From: Bombella intestini
GTDB taxonomy: Bacteria; Pseudomonadota; Alphaproteobacteria; Acetobacterales; Acetobacteraceae
Length of the DNA stretch: 64,000 nt
Reading direction: 5' to 3'
Assembly (NCBI RefSeq): GCF_002003665.1
Contig: NZ_JATM01000004.1
Span: 124,001-188,000, forward strand
Shown: one piece after another, positions 1 through 9,316 of the stretch
Layout: each line of letters begins with the position of its first letter
How positions within the stretch are numbered: the first letter of the stretch is position 1
Program-made: the position numbers and the translations under genes
Notes under the pieces: model-generated
The model's input: the letters and a program-made list of their open reading frames with translations, nothing else
Database searches by the model: none
Told to the model about the DNA's origin: nothing

Positions 1-608
1 TGACACTGGCTTTCTTCCTCACCAAAAAGATTCGCTGGCCCGATGCCCTAGGCTATCTCGGTGCCCAACTTGTTGGAGCCTTCTCTGGCACACTCATTGC
101 GTGTCTGGGCGTCAGCTTTCTGCTGCCTGTCTGGCATCCTATGGTCAGCCAGATCAATTACGCAGGGACATTCCCCTCTAACAATTACGGCCTCGGCCTT
201 GCCGCCTTGATGGAAGCCCTCGCCACGGCAGGGCTAATCATGATCATCTATTTCACGGCCTCAAGGCCGAAATTACAGCATCTGACAACATGGATATGCG
301 CCTTCTATTTTGCCGTCACTAACCCGCTGATTGCTGGCTTCTCCGGCAATAGTACAAATTTTATGCGAACATTGGCACCCGATACGCTAGCCCATAATCT
401 GCATGGGGTATGGATCTATCTGGTCGGGCCTTTCATCGGCTCGGCATTGGCCCTCCAACTAGCTCGCCTTCTTTTCTCCATGCATGGGCTGAAAGAGGCC
501 CGCATTGTCAATTTTGGCCATCATGGACGTGTGCCCCGCTATGAAGCCCCCGAGGCCACCGGCCCCACGCCGAAAGAACTCAAACAACAAGACCAAGACA
601 AAACCTGA
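1..608 (+). CDS. Aquaporin/MIP-family channel, 5'-truncated
   Basis: The reading frame is already open at the window edge (codons from base 3) and ends at TGA 606-608; the first half, including the first NPA box, lies outside. The visible part starts with residues like those that follow the first NPA box in MIP channels (TLAFFLTKKIRWPDALGY). It then has hydrophobic segments and the typical last-helix motif WIYLVGPFIGSALA. The family passes water, glycerol or other small neutral solutes through the inner membrane. Where the second NPA box should be, the sequence reads NFM (bases 357-365) followed by the conserved Arg, aligned as NFMRTLAP against NPARSLGP. The C-terminal tail is hydrophilic. 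The family call is fairly sure; the substrate is unknown. Confidence 0.8.
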   Translation, partial: TLAFFLTKKIRWPDALGYLGAQLVGAFSGTLIACLGVSFLLPVWHPMVSQINYAGTFPSNNYGLGLAALMEALATAGLIMIIYFTASRPKLQHLTTWICAFYFAVTNPLIAGFSGNSTNFMRTLAPDTLAHNLHGVWIYLVGPFIGSALALQLARLLFSMHGLKEARIVNFGHHGRVPRYEAPEATGPTPKELKQQDQDKT

Positions 609-641
609 CAGAGGGGAGATTCAGCCCCTCCGTCACGGCTG

Positions 642-1235
642 CTACTGCTCATCCAGCACACGGATAGGCTCCTGTCCTCGTGTCAGGTCCCGCAGCCAGT
701 TTTCTACAGCTGTACGTTCCTGCACGGGAACAGCTAGCTCCATCGTTGCCCCTTCAGCCCCGAAATCGCAACGCCGTATCTCTACATTCCAACCCGGAAG
801 TTTAGCCTCTACCTCGGCATAAACGGGGAAAGGGCAATGAAACCCGAGACGGATACGCTCCACCCGCTCAATTTTAGCCGCTTCCCGCAAGCAAGCCGCT
901 GCCGCCCCGCCATAAGCCCGCACCAGCCCGCCAGCCCCAAGCTTAATGCCACCAAACCAGCGGATGACGACCACCATTACGCCATCAAAATCCTGCCCCT
1001 CTATAGCCGAGAGGATCGGACGGCCTGCGGTACCAGACGGCTCGCCATCATCATTGACACGATATCGCCCTCCAACACGGAAGGCCCAACAATTATGGGT
1101 AGCGTCCGGCACAGCCACCTTTGCCAGAAAGGCCATGGCTCCGGCCTCATCTTCCACAGGGGCCGCCAGAGTGCGGAACACGCTGTGGCGGATGATACTT
1201 TCATGCTCGGCAATGCCGTCCAATGTCCAGGTCAT
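642..1235 (-). CDS. YigZ/IMPACT-family protein (UPF0029)
   Basis: This 197-residue protein carries the YigZ N-terminal signature NDDGEPSGTAG (residues 61-71) and the second conserved block RWFGGIKLGAGGLVRAYGGA (92-111). A short C-terminal DUF1949-like domain follows. YigZ and the eukaryotic IMPACT protein share this fold; IMPACT acts on translation control through GCN2, while the bacterial role is not settled. Length matches the family (about 200). The gene converges on the aquaporin, with only 33 bases between the stop codons, and a small GAGGGG/CCCCTC hairpin (611-630) lies there. Confidence 0.85.
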   Translation of the reverse strand: MTWTLDGIAEHESIIRHSVFRTLAAPVEDEAGAMAFLAKVAVPDATHNCWAFRVGGRYRVNDDGEPSGTAGRPILSAIEGQDFDGVMVVVIRWFGGIKLGAGGLVRAYGGAAAACLREAAKIERVERIRLGFHCPFPVYAEVEAKLPGWNVEIRRCDFGAEGATMELAVPVQERTAVENWLRDLTRGQEPIRVLDEQ

Positions 1236-1588
1236 GCGTCCATTTTGCCGCAGATCAACCGTCCTGTCAGCCAGAAAGCCCCATATCGAAACAAGGCATC
1301 CGATAGCCTGTTGCTAACGAGTATAGGACAGGCAACGCCCTATTTTCCTTCACAGATCATCGCAAGGGATAGAAAAAAGCCATCCATCGGGCTAGTAATC
1401 CCTGTGCCTATGGTAGTCGCTGGGACGAGATCCCCGGTCTTAACTGCCAGAAAGCACCATCATCACACTCCCGACAGGGCCCTACTAAGAGCCATGCGGG
1501 AATGTTCCGGTCCGGCTGAGGGGCCGCCTGGCCCTGGCCTTTTATTCCATGCAGAGCCTGCAAGGACACAAAGGGGACAGATTTCTAC
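1236..1588. other. Intergenic region between yigZ and hpnN (353 bp)
   Basis: The two flanking genes diverge, so this stretch should hold both promoters. I see no convincing coding sequence, tRNA or riboswitch. An AAGGGGA ribosome-binding site lies about 10 bases before the ATG of hpnN at 1589. A plus-strand frame crosses the region but runs antisense through yigZ and has no recognisable protein character. Confidence 0.5.
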
Positions 1589-4180
1589 ATGCTTTCTACT
1601 CTGACAAGCCGCCTCAACGCTTTTTGCGGACGCCATGTCGCCCTTGTCCTATCTCTCTTCATATTGCTCTGTGCAGGGTCTGCGTGGCTGAGCCTGAACC
1701 AGCTGGGCATCACTACAGAGACAGACAAACTCTTTGCCGATACGCTACCGTGGAAGCAAAAGAACCGTCAGATAGAAAATCTCTTCCCCGGCGAAAAAAA
1801 CACGCTTGTCGCTATCATCAGTGCATCTACGCCGGAAGAAGGGCGTGAGACTGCCAATGCTCTTACGGCTATCCTTGCAAAAGATACACTCCATTTTGAC
1901 CGGGTAGACCAGCCCGATGCCAATCCCTTCTATAGCCGGAACGCCTTCCTCTTTGTCGATACAAAGCAGCTTGAACCCCTGCTAGACTCTACCATCTCTG
2001 CCCAGCCCTTTCTTGGGATGCTCGCAGCGGACCCTTCCGCCCGTGGGCTATTTGGCACGTTCACCCTCATGGCCACGGCCATACGCAGTAACCAGCCCAT
2101 CCCTGCCAGTTTCAACACCGCTCTTGATGGCCTAACCAGTACTCTGAATGATGGCCTCGCCGGCCATGCCACGCCTCTTTCTTGGGAGAAGCTACTGGCA
2201 GGCGGAATGAGCGAAATGGGCGGGCATTACCAGTTTGTCGTCACCCACCCCAAGCCGGACTTCACCTCCTTTGAACCTTCCGAAGCCGCTACAGAGGCTA
2301 TGCGTACGGCGTTGGATAGCCTGCCCACCATAAAAGCTGGCCGAGCCCATGCACTCATCACCGGTGAAGCTAAGCTCAGTGATGAAGAATTCTCCACGGT
2401 CGCACAGGGCATGATCGTCGGACTTGTCATCTCCTTCGCCCTTGTCACGCTTTGGCTGCTGCTGGCTGTCCGCTCACTGCGTGTCGTCCTTCCTATTCTA
2501 CTCACCCTCATCATAGGGCTGCTGCTGACAACTGGATTTGCCACTCTGGCCGTTGGCACACTCAACATGATCTCCGTGGCCTTTGCCATTCTCTTTGTCG
2601 GCATCGCTGTGGACTTTGCCATTCAATTTGGTGTGCGCTTCCGCTGCCAGAAAGATGAAACAGGCGCACCGCTCTCCCCCCTCGCCGCACTGGACCGCAC
2701 AGGCACAGAGAGCGGCAGTCAGATCTTCGTTGCCTCCTTGGCTACAGCAGCGGGTTTCCTCGCCTTTACCCCCACCAACTTCGTGGGCGTAGCGCAACTC
2801 GGGCTGATCGCTGGTGGGGGAATGATAATTGCCTTCTTCTGCACGCTAACCCTCCTACCCGCCCTGTTGCGGCTCTTCCGAGCTACACCGGGCGATAGCC
2901 TACGGGGCTTCACCTTCCTCAAACCGGTGGACCATGCTCTGCGCCGTTTCCGCCTGCCTGTGTTAGCCATTTTTGCCGTACTAGGTATCATCGGTATCTG
3001 CCTGACACCGTCCCTCACATTTGATGCTGATCCCCTCCATACTAAGAACCCCAATACGGAGGGAATGAAAGCCCTTACCCTGCTTGAGGAAAACCCCCTC
3101 ACGACACCCTATAATGCACAGGTGCTCGTCCCCGATGCGGCAACAGCGGAGCGAACGGCAAAAGCTCTTAGCAAACTGGACAGCGTGCATGATGTTCTCT
3201 GGCTCGGGGCATTAGTCCCAGATGATCAGCAGACAAAACTACAGCTGATCCATGAAGCTGCCGATATTCTACTGCCGACACTCTCGGTTCCCCACCCGGC
3301 CCCAACTCCTTCGGCGGCAGACCTACGCGCGGCGGCTCTCAAAGCAGCACATGACTTTGATGGGCTGGATGCTAAGCTCTCCCCGTCACTCAAAGCCCTG
3401 CATGACGCCCTAACGCGCCTTTCTACAGCGCCAGATGCAACCTTGCTGGCCACAAACGAAGCCCTGACCCGCTTCCTGCCTACAGAGCTAACCCAGCTAA
3501 AGACACTCTTGCTATCCCCAACCCCCATCACACTGGAGACAATCCCAGCAGATATCCAAAGCGATTATATCGCCTCCACGGGGGCTTACCGTCTGGTCAT
3601 CCACCCCAACGGCCGGATGTCTGAAACAAAAACACTGCATCATTTCGTGCAGGAGCTGGAAAGCGTAACGCCGGACATCTGCGGCCCAGCACTGGAAATC
3701 ATCGCCAGTGCGCAGACCATCACACACGCCTTCATTACAGCGGCCCTGTGTGCCATCGTGGCCATTGCGCTGATTCTTCTCGTTACACTGCGCCGCTTTC
3801 TGGATACGCTGCTTGTCCTGCTGCCGCTGCTACTCTCCTCACTTCTGACAGTCATTCTGGTCATCACCGTGCCGGAGCAGCTCAATTACGCCAATATCAT
3901 TGCCTTGCCGCTGCTGCTGGGTGTTGGTGTGTCCTTCAACATCTATTTTGTCATGAACTGGCGGGTAGGCCTTAAGGAGCAGCTTTCATCCCCTACCGCT
4001 AGGGCCGTTCTCTTCTCTGCCCTGACAACAGGCTCTGCCTTTGGTTCATTGGCTGCCTCCGCCCATCCGGGAACAGCCAGTATGGGGCGGCTGCTGCTGC
4101 TTTCTCTCGGCTGTACGCTGGTCTGTACCCTGCTCTTCATCCCGGCTCTGCTCCCCCATAAAACGGATAAGAAGCACTGA
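1589..4180 (+). CDS. hpnN: Hopanoid-associated RND transporter HpnN
   Basis: This 863-residue integral membrane protein has two MMPL/RND halves. Each is a single N-side helix, a large periplasmic loop and a bundle of five helices. The first bundle spans roughly residues 270-430, with the motif VGIAVDFAIQFGVRFR, and the second roughly 715-860. Length and layout match HpnN, which moves hopanoids from the inner to the outer membrane in hopanoid-making alphaproteobacteria. No other hopanoid (hpn/shc) gene lies in the window. The start is the ATG at 1589, behind AAGGGGA. A generic MMPL lipid exporter is the alternative, but the loop sequence (TETDKLFADTLPWKQK) fits HpnN well. Confidence 0.88.
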   Translation: MLSTLTSRLNAFCGRHVALVLSLFILLCAGSAWLSLNQLGITTETDKLFADTLPWKQKNRQIENLFPGEKNTLVAIISASTPEEGRETANALTAILAKDTLHFDRVDQPDANPFYSRNAFLFVDTKQLEPLLDSTISAQPFLGMLAADPSARGLFGTFTLMATAIRSNQPIPASFNTALDGLTSTLNDGLAGHATPLSWEKLLAGGMSEMGGHYQFVVTHPKPDFTSFEPSEAATEAMRTALDSLPTIKAGRAHALITGEAKLSDEEFSTVAQGMIVGLVISFALVTLWLLLAVRSLRVVLPILLTLIIGLLLTTGFATLAVGTLNMISVAFAILFVGIAVDFAIQFGVRFRCQKDETGAPLSPLAALDRTGTESGSQIFVASLATAAGFLAFTPTNFVGVAQLGLIAGGGMIIAFFCTLTLLPALLRLFRATPGDSLRGFTFLKPVDHALRRFRLPVLAIFAVLGIIGICLTPSLTFDADPLHTKNPNTEGMKALTLLEENPLTTPYNAQVLVPDAATAERTAKALSKLDSVHDVLWLGALVPDDQQTKLQLIHEAADILLPTLSVPHPAPTPSAADLRAAALKAAHDFDGLDAKLSPSLKALHDALTRLSTAPDATLLATNEALTRFLPTELTQLKTLLLSPTPITLETIPADIQSDYIASTGAYRLVIHPNGRMSETKTLHHFVQELESVTPDICGPALEIIASAQTITHAFITAALCAIVAIALILLVTLRRFLDTLLVLLPLLLSSLLTVILVITVPEQLNYANIIALPLLLGVGVSFNIYFVMNWRVGLKEQLSSPTARAVLFSALTTGSAFGSLAASAHPGTASMGRLLLLSLGCTLVCTLLFIPALLPHKTDKKH

Positions 4181-4594
4181 TCGCCCCGAAGCAGACAGGT
4201 CGTAAGACCGATTCGGCCCTGCCCCCTTCTCTACGGATCGGGGGTAGGGCACTCACCATCCCGTGATGAAAGTCAAGGTTACCCTATACTAAAATCACAG
4301 AGAAAGGAAAAACCGATTAAATGATTTTGTAGTAAAATACACCCCTACCCCCTTTTTTTATCTTCCTTGTTTTACATTTTATGTTTCATAACATACTGTT
4401 TTTTAAATATAATTTTCAGCCAAAAGACCTTTCACATTCCAGCCATTTTCTCCCTCTGACAGGTTTTTTATATCATTGTAAAAGGTTTATTCTGTGAGAG
4501 TCTTTTGCACATTCTTGCCTTAAATCAATGTTGAGACAGCTTTTTTCCCGTCTTCTCGGCTCACCACTTCACAAACGAGCTGTGAAAGAAGACC
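4181..4594. promoter_or_regulatory. Intergenic, AT-rich leader of the porin gene (414 bp)
   Basis: No gene is seen here. Close to hpnN there is a GC-rich inverted repeat, GCCCTGCCCCC (4216-4226) facing GGGGGTAGGGC (4240-4250). It has one mismatch and no T-run, so it is a possible weak terminator of hpnN. From about 4270 to 4510 the DNA is strongly AT-rich, unlike its surroundings, which suggests a long untranslated leader and promoter for the outer-membrane porin that starts at 4595. No specific operator can be named. Confidence 0.4.
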
Positions 4595-6325
4595 ATGAAG
4601 TACTCCTTTTTCTCCCGGACCATTCTGTGTTCCACCCTCCTTGCAACGGGCTTTGGCATTTCCGCCGCCCATGCAGACACAGCATCCGGAACGGTCTCCA
4701 CGCTCAATACGACCCAACAACGCAGTATTCTGGACCGCATCATGCATACAGCCCCCGGCGGCTGCCCCAAGGATGATGGTAAACAGGCTGCCCCCAATCC
4801 TTACGGTGTTTGGGCACGAGGTGACGGCAGCGAAACAGGTTTTGGCCCCATCTCCCAGTATGGGACACCCGCTGGTATGGACAGCATTAGCGAGCCCAAA
4901 AAAGGCGTCTGTGATAGTGGCGACCCTTTTGACTCCTACAAACATATGAAGCTGAATGACAGCGGCTCCATCTGGCTCAGCCTCGCCGGGGAAACTCGCC
5001 TCAACAACTGGTATGATAGACGGCCTGTCTTCGGTGCCGCCATCGACCCCACATCCTCCATGAAGGCACGCCCCTTTAATTCAGGCCGTTTTGCTGTCCG
5101 TAACCTCTGGAGTGCAGACCTGCACCTCGGGAAACATGTGCGCTTCTTCGGCCAGCTCATCAATGCCGATGCGGGCGGCTGGCGTGGATACAGCTACGAT
5201 GGTACGTTCCGCAAGAATTTGGACCTGCAACAAGCATTTGTGGAATTTAGCGGCAATGCTGTAGGTGGGCATGGCGGTTTCATCTTCGGTCGCCAGCAGT
5301 TCCTTGATGCGCCCGATTACATGCTCGGAAACCGCGATGTACTGAACGTCCCACTCAGCTGGGATGGTTTCCGCATCTACGAACACTGGAACCGTGTCCG
5401 TTTTGATGGCTTCTATTTCATCAACACGAAGAACAACCATCCAAACAGCTTCCGTGGTGGTAACTCCCTCTTCCACGACACGCTGGATTACAAGACGAAG
5501 CTCTACGGGGCCAATGTTACTATCGCCCCGCCGGATTTCAACTTCCTTGGCGAGAAAGGCTATTCCTTCATCAACCTGTTCTATTACGGGTATGAAATCA
5601 ACGGCGGGCCTGCACAGCAGACCGTGATGTATAATGCCTCTGCCCTCGGCCATACCAAGCGTAACAATTTCGGCCTGCGGTGGCATGGTGAAGCAGGGCC
5701 GATCAGCTTCTCCCTTGGTGGGGCCTACCAACAGGGTACGTTCTATCAGTCCTATAACCAGGCCAACCACTACAACAAAATGAACCGCAACGTGAATGCA
5801 TGGTCCATGAATGGCACAGTGGATTACCACTTCCGTCATGTCATGTGGCACCCGACCATCGGTGTGCAGGGTGATGCCTATTCCGGCGGTGGTGCCCGTG
5901 GAACGACTGGTAGTGTGAACACCTATATCGAGCCCTTCGGTGTGAACACCAACTATCTGGACCCGACCAACTACCTGACCGGGCAGAACCTGATCGACTT
6001 TGCCCCCAAGGCAAGCTTTACCCCTACCAATTATCTGACCTTCCAGCTGAAGCTGCCTATCTACTGGCGTTACAACACGGGGGATGACACCTACTCCATC
6101 TATGGCCGTAACATCTTCCAGCGTCAGTTCAGCACCGGCATGTTCAACGCCTACAACCATAGCTCCTTTGTTGGCATTGCCCCGCAGATGTCCGCCAGCC
6201 TACGCCTCGGCCCGCATCTGACATGGGACCACCATGTCGTTCGCTTCCTCACCTCCCATGCCATGCATCAGGTTGGTGCTCATGATGCCACCTACTACCA
6301 GTCTTCTCTAACACTGACCTACTAA
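4595..6325 (+). CDS. Alginate-export-family outer-membrane porin
   Basis: The 576-residue protein begins with a clear signal peptide (MKYSFFSRTILCSTLLATGF, cleavage near AHA-DT). It continues as an alternating-residue beta-barrel rich in aromatic and glycine residues and ends in TLTY, an aromatic-terminated outer-membrane strand. Stretches such as GETRLNNWYDRRP, FGRQQFL and LSWDGFRIYEHW are typical of the AlgE-like alginate export domain. Despite the family name, most members outside Pseudomonas are porins of unknown substrate, and no alginate synthesis genes are present. It has its own long AT-rich leader and a strong hairpin after the stop, so it is probably monocistronic. Confidence 0.8.
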   Translation: MKYSFFSRTILCSTLLATGFGISAAHADTASGTVSTLNTTQQRSILDRIMHTAPGGCPKDDGKQAAPNPYGVWARGDGSETGFGPISQYGTPAGMDSISEPKKGVCDSGDPFDSYKHMKLNDSGSIWLSLAGETRLNNWYDRRPVFGAAIDPTSSMKARPFNSGRFAVRNLWSADLHLGKHVRFFGQLINADAGGWRGYSYDGTFRKNLDLQQAFVEFSGNAVGGHGGFIFGRQQFLDAPDYMLGNRDVLNVPLSWDGFRIYEHWNRVRFDGFYFINTKNNHPNSFRGGNSLFHDTLDYKTKLYGANVTIAPPDFNFLGEKGYSFINLFYYGYEINGGPAQQTVMYNASALGHTKRNNFGLRWHGEAGPISFSLGGAYQQGTFYQSYNQANHYNKMNRNVNAWSMNGTVDYHFRHVMWHPTIGVQGDAYSGGGARGTTGSVNTYIEPFGVNTNYLDPTNYLTGQNLIDFAPKASFTPTNYLTFQLKLPIYWRYNTGDDTYSIYGRNIFQRQFSTGMFNAYNHSSFVGIAPQMSASLRLGPHLTWDHHVVRFLTSHAMHQVGAHDATYYQSSLTLTY

Positions 6326-6351
6326 TACACCCGGATAACACCCGGTTTCTG

Positions 6352-6381
6352 GACCGCCCCTGCCTCTCCGCAGGGGCGGTC
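6352..6381 (+). terminator. Hairpin after the porin gene
   Basis: A perfect 12-bp stem, GACCGCCCCTGC with its complement, closes a 6-base loop 26 bases after the porin stop. No T-run follows, so it may act as a terminator with other factors or as an mRNA 3'-end stabiliser. Confidence 0.55.
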
Positions 6382-6487
6382 TGCCATCTGGTCAGACCTT
6401 CCAGAATGGCATTTGCATCCATGCCGCAATAAGTCCATTATTCGTCCTTCATTGGTCCTGTTTCATCACTGCCAGAAGGTCTCCACC

Positions 6488-6982
6488 ATGCAGGCTGTCT
6501 TCCGCAACGCCATGAGCCGCCTTGGCTCCCCTGTCGTTCTTGTTACGACCGATGGCCCGGCTGGCCCGCATGGCCTGACCGTCTCTGCCATCACCAGTGT
6601 GACGGACACCCCGCCGACCGTTCTGGTCTGCCTGAACCGCAGCAACCAATCTCATCAGGCATTTTTAAAAAATGGCCAGCTGGGAATCAGCATTCTGGGG
6701 AAGGGCCATGACACGCTCGCTTTTGCCTTCGCTAACAGTCAAATGACATCCGCAGACCGCTTCTCCCATGGCACATGGAAGAACGGCCCTCTCGGCTCCC
6801 CACTGCTGGAAGACGCCCTTGCCACGCTCGATTGTACGATAGACGACACACACAGCATCGGCACACATGATGTTCTAATCTGCCGTGTTCACACCATTAC
6901 GGTGAAAGACGGGGCTGGCCACGGGCTGACATGGTTCGACCGCAGCTTCCATTATCTACCACCGAAATGCACCCCCTGCTGA
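6488..6982 (+). CDS. Flavin reductase-like (FMN-binding split barrel) protein
   Basis: This 164-residue protein belongs to the flavin reductase family (HpaC/RutF-like NAD(P)H:FMN oxidoreductases). Its core is LTVSAITSVTDTPPTVLVCLNR with the usual SVSxxPPxxxVxLN pattern, followed by FAFANSQMTSADRF and the late strand of the split barrel (HDVLICRVHTI). Such enzymes supply reduced FMN to a partner monooxygenase, which is not visible here. I chose ATG 6488 over the longer in-frame start at 6413 because AGAAGG lies about 9 bases upstream and the family begins with FRNAMSRL-like sequence. Confidence 0.8.
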   Translation: MQAVFRNAMSRLGSPVVLVTTDGPAGPHGLTVSAITSVTDTPPTVLVCLNRSNQSHQAFLKNGQLGISILGKGHDTLAFAFANSQMTSADRFSHGTWKNGPLGSPLLEDALATLDCTIDDTHSIGTHDVLICRVHTITVKDGAGHGLTWFDRSFHYLPPKCTPC

Positions 6983-6988
6983 CATCTG

Positions 6989-8329
6989 TCAGAAGAGGGC
7001 ATCACCTAGCAATTTGATATTCAGGGCCACGATTACCAGCACGACCAACCAGGACAGCACAACCAATACGGGAGAAAGACGAAACCGCCCCATATACTTC
7101 CGCCTGGAAACAAACCAGACCAACGGTATCATAGCAAAGGGAAGCTGCATGGACAGCACGACCTGACTAAACACCAGCAGGTCCCCTACCTTGCCCTGCC
7201 CAAAAATAGCAATGACAACAATAACAGGCAGCACCGCCAGCCCTCGGGTCAGCAAACGCCGCACCCAATAGGGCATATGAAGGTGCAAAAATCCTTCCAT
7301 GACGATCTGTCCTGCCAGCGTTCCCGTCACGGTAGAATTGGTACCCGCCGCCAACAGTGCGACAGCGAATAATGTGGAAGCCAGCCCGAACCCCAGCACG
7401 GGAGAAAGCAACTTCCACGCATCGCTGATCTCCGCCACATCCTGATGCCCCGTGCCATGAAAAGCAGCGGCAGCCACGATCAGGATGGCCGCATTGATGA
7501 ACAAAGCGAGCGTCAGGGCCAAGGTGCTATCCCATGTCGCCCAGCGCAACGCATCCTTCCGTCCTTCATCCGTGCGAGGATAGGTGCGGCTTTTGACCAA
7601 AGACGAATGAAGATAGAGGTTATGGGGCATGACAGTTGCCCCGATAATGCCAATAGCCACATAGAGCATGGCCGGATTGGTAAAGACCACTGATGAAGGC
7701 AGAAAGCCTTTCAACACCGCCCCAACAGGCGGAGCCGCTGCCACGAGCTGCACGCCGAAGCAGACAGCAATAATCCCCAGCAGGGTAATGACGAAGGCCT
7801 CCAAGGCCCGCATCCCCCGCCGCATGAGTAGCAGGACAATGAATACATCCAGCACGGAAATCAACGTTCCGGCCATGATGGAGATGCCAAAAAGCAAATT
7901 AAGAGCTACCGCCGTCCCAATGACCTCGGCCAAATCACAGGCGATGATGGCGAGCTCGCAAGTCAGCCAGAGAGGCAGACTCAACCCCCGTGGCAACCAA
8001 TCCCGGCATGCCTGCGCAAGGTCTTTCCCCGTGATGATCCCCAGCCGAGCAGCAAGCGCCTGAAGCAGAACGGCCATAATGTTGGCCAGCAGAATGACCG
8101 AAAGCAGCCGATAACCGAACTGGGCCCCACCTTGAAGGTCAGTCGCCCAGTTGCCGGGGTCCATATAGCCTACGGCCACCATGTACCCCGGCCCCACAAA
8201 CGCCAGAAAACGCCGAAACCAGAAGCTTGCCCGCTCCGGTACTGTAACAGCACCGTGACCGGCATCCCCTAAGGGCATGATGTCTGCCTCTTTCACGGTT
8301 TCATCCTTTTCTGCGTGTCCTAACGCCAT
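6989..8329 (-). CDS. mntH: Nramp-family divalent metal (Mn2+) transporter
   Basis: The 446-residue inner-membrane protein shows the Nramp metal-site motifs DPGN (residues 57-60, helix 1) and MPHN (234-237, helix 6), set among about eleven predicted helices. In bacterial MntH these residues bind Mn2+ or Fe2+ and drive proton-coupled uptake. The hydrophilic N-terminus is about 35 residues longer than in E. coli MntH. It sits 3 bases downstream of the DUF3297 gene on the same strand, so the two are probably cotranscribed. It converges with the flavin reductase, leaving 6 bases between stops. Confidence 0.93.
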   Translation of the reverse strand: MALGHAEKDETVKEADIMPLGDAGHGAVTVPERASFWFRRFLAFVGPGYMVAVGYMDPGNWATDLQGGAQFGYRLLSVILLANIMAVLLQALAARLGIITGKDLAQACRDWLPRGLSLPLWLTCELAIIACDLAEVIGTAVALNLLFGISIMAGTLISVLDVFIVLLLMRRGMRALEAFVITLLGIIAVCFGVQLVAAAPPVGAVLKGFLPSSVVFTNPAMLYVAIGIIGATVMPHNLYLHSSLVKSRTYPRTDEGRKDALRWATWDSTLALTLALFINAAILIVAAAAFHGTGHQDVAEISDAWKLLSPVLGFGLASTLFAVALLAAGTNSTVTGTLAGQIVMEGFLHLHMPYWVRRLLTRGLAVLPVIVVIAIFGQGKVGDLLVFSQVVLSMQLPFAMIPLVWFVSRRKYMGRFRLSPVLVVLSWLVVLVIVALNIKLLGDALF

Positions 8330-8332
8330 CTA

Positions 8333-8581
8333 TCAGGCGTCAGCTTTATCCTTGAACCACACCTCGACCGGGCCTTTCAGCTTCAGCGTCATAGGGCGAC
8401 CACGGCGGTCCAGCGTCCGGCCAACAGAAACACGGATCCAGCCTTCACTGATGCAGTATTCCTCAACATTGGTCTTCTCTTCCCCCTTGAAGCGCACACC
8501 AATGCCGCGGCTCAGTATCTCTTCATTAAAATACGGGCTATCCGGGTAGACCGAGAGACGATCAGGAATTGTATCACTCAT
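8333..8581 (-). CDS. DUF3297 family protein
   Basis: This 82-residue soluble protein matches DUF3297: it opens with DTIPDRLSVYPDSPYFNEE and carries GIGVRFKGEEKTNVEEYCISEGWIRV. The function is unknown. The family is small and widespread in proteobacteria. Its stop is 3 bases before the mntH start, which suggests one transcript. That links it by position, not by evidence, to metal homeostasis. Confidence 0.85.
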   Translation of the reverse strand: MSDTIPDRLSVYPDSPYFNEEILSRGIGVRFKGEEKTNVEEYCISEGWIRVSVGRTLDRRGRPMTLKLKGPVEVWFKDKADA

Positions 8582-8689
8582 CCGTTAATCCATCCTTTTA
8601 CAGAATATGGCTACACCGCCTCTGAACGGTTCTGGCGGTGTTCTTTCTCCATAACAGGCAACCCGCCAAAAAGAACCCCCCAATATGAT

Positions 8690-8725
8690 ACGGGCCGCTC
8701 ACCCCCATAGGGACGAACGGCCCGT
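8690..8725 (-). terminator. Terminator after ridA
   Basis: On the minus strand an 8-bp ACGGGCCG/CGGCCCGT stem is followed by ATCATATTG. It lies 24 bases beyond the stop of the RidA gene and between it and the DUF3297 gene. The T-run is weak. Confidence 0.55.
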
Positions 8726-8748
8726 TCTCAGTCTCTGCAACCTGTCGA

Positions 8749-9216
8749 TCAGGCGACTTCAAACATCGCTTCAACCTCGACCGGGGCATTCAGCGGCAGG
8801 CTGGGAACACCAACAGTTGAACGGGCATGCTGCCCAACCTCACCGGCAAAAACAGCCGCTGCCAAATCGGACGCACCATTCATCACGGCAGCATGGTCGG
8901 TAAAGTCTGGCGTGCAAGCCATAAAGCCCCCAAGACGCACAACACGACGCACACGGGAAAGGTCACCACCCAAGGCCGTATTAAGCTGCGCCAGAATATT
9001 GATGAAACAAGCCCGGGCACAGGCTGTCCCTGCCTGATTGGAAACTTCCGCTCCCAATTTGCCGGTAATCAGAAGCTTACCATCCACCAGCGGCAACTGG
9101 CCGGACACGACCAACAGGTTCCCTGTCCGCACGACAGGCAGATAGTTCGCCACAGGGGCCGCGGCGACAGGCAGTTCAATATTCAGTTCAGCAAGGCGGC
9201 TTTCTGGTGTGGACAT
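8749..9216 (-). CDS. RidA/YjgF-family enamine/imine deaminase
   Basis: The 155-residue protein belongs to the YjgF/YER057c/UK114 (RidA) family, longer-form subgroup. It contains VVRTGNLLVVSGQLPLVDGK, VRRVVRLGGFMACTPDFTDH and the C-terminal PLNAPVEVEAMFEV block, where the conserved P-V-E-x-E pattern closes the active-site cleft. RidA hydrolyses reactive enamine/imine intermediates made by PLP enzymes. A PLP-dependent sulfhydrylase gene lies 100 bases upstream on the same strand, so the two could be cotranscribed. Confidence 0.88.
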   Translation of the reverse strand: MSTPESRLAELNIELPVAAAPVANYLPVVRTGNLLVVSGQLPLVDGKLLITGKLGAEVSNQAGTACARACFINILAQLNTALGGDLSRVRRVVRLGGFMACTPDFTDHAAVMNGASDLAAAVFAGEVGQHARSTVGVPSLPLNAPVEVEAMFEVA

Positions 9217-9316
9217 GATGATCTTCCTTTCCTGTTCATCACTTCATCGAATAGGCTAAACGCCACACTGCGCCGTAAAGAAAGTCTTGCCAAGAGGGCC
9301 CGACCGAAAACGCTCA

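Noticed and set aside
837-1604. 255-residue plus-strand frame over yigZ and the gap before hpnN
   Set aside because: It is antisense to yigZ for half its length and reads as Pro/Arg/His-rich shadow sequence with no domain.
5081-6160. 359-residue open frame on the minus strand inside the porin gene
   Set aside because: It runs antisense to a gene with signal peptide and barrel pattern; the translation is a low-complexity Val/Ile/Gly mix and has no start signal.
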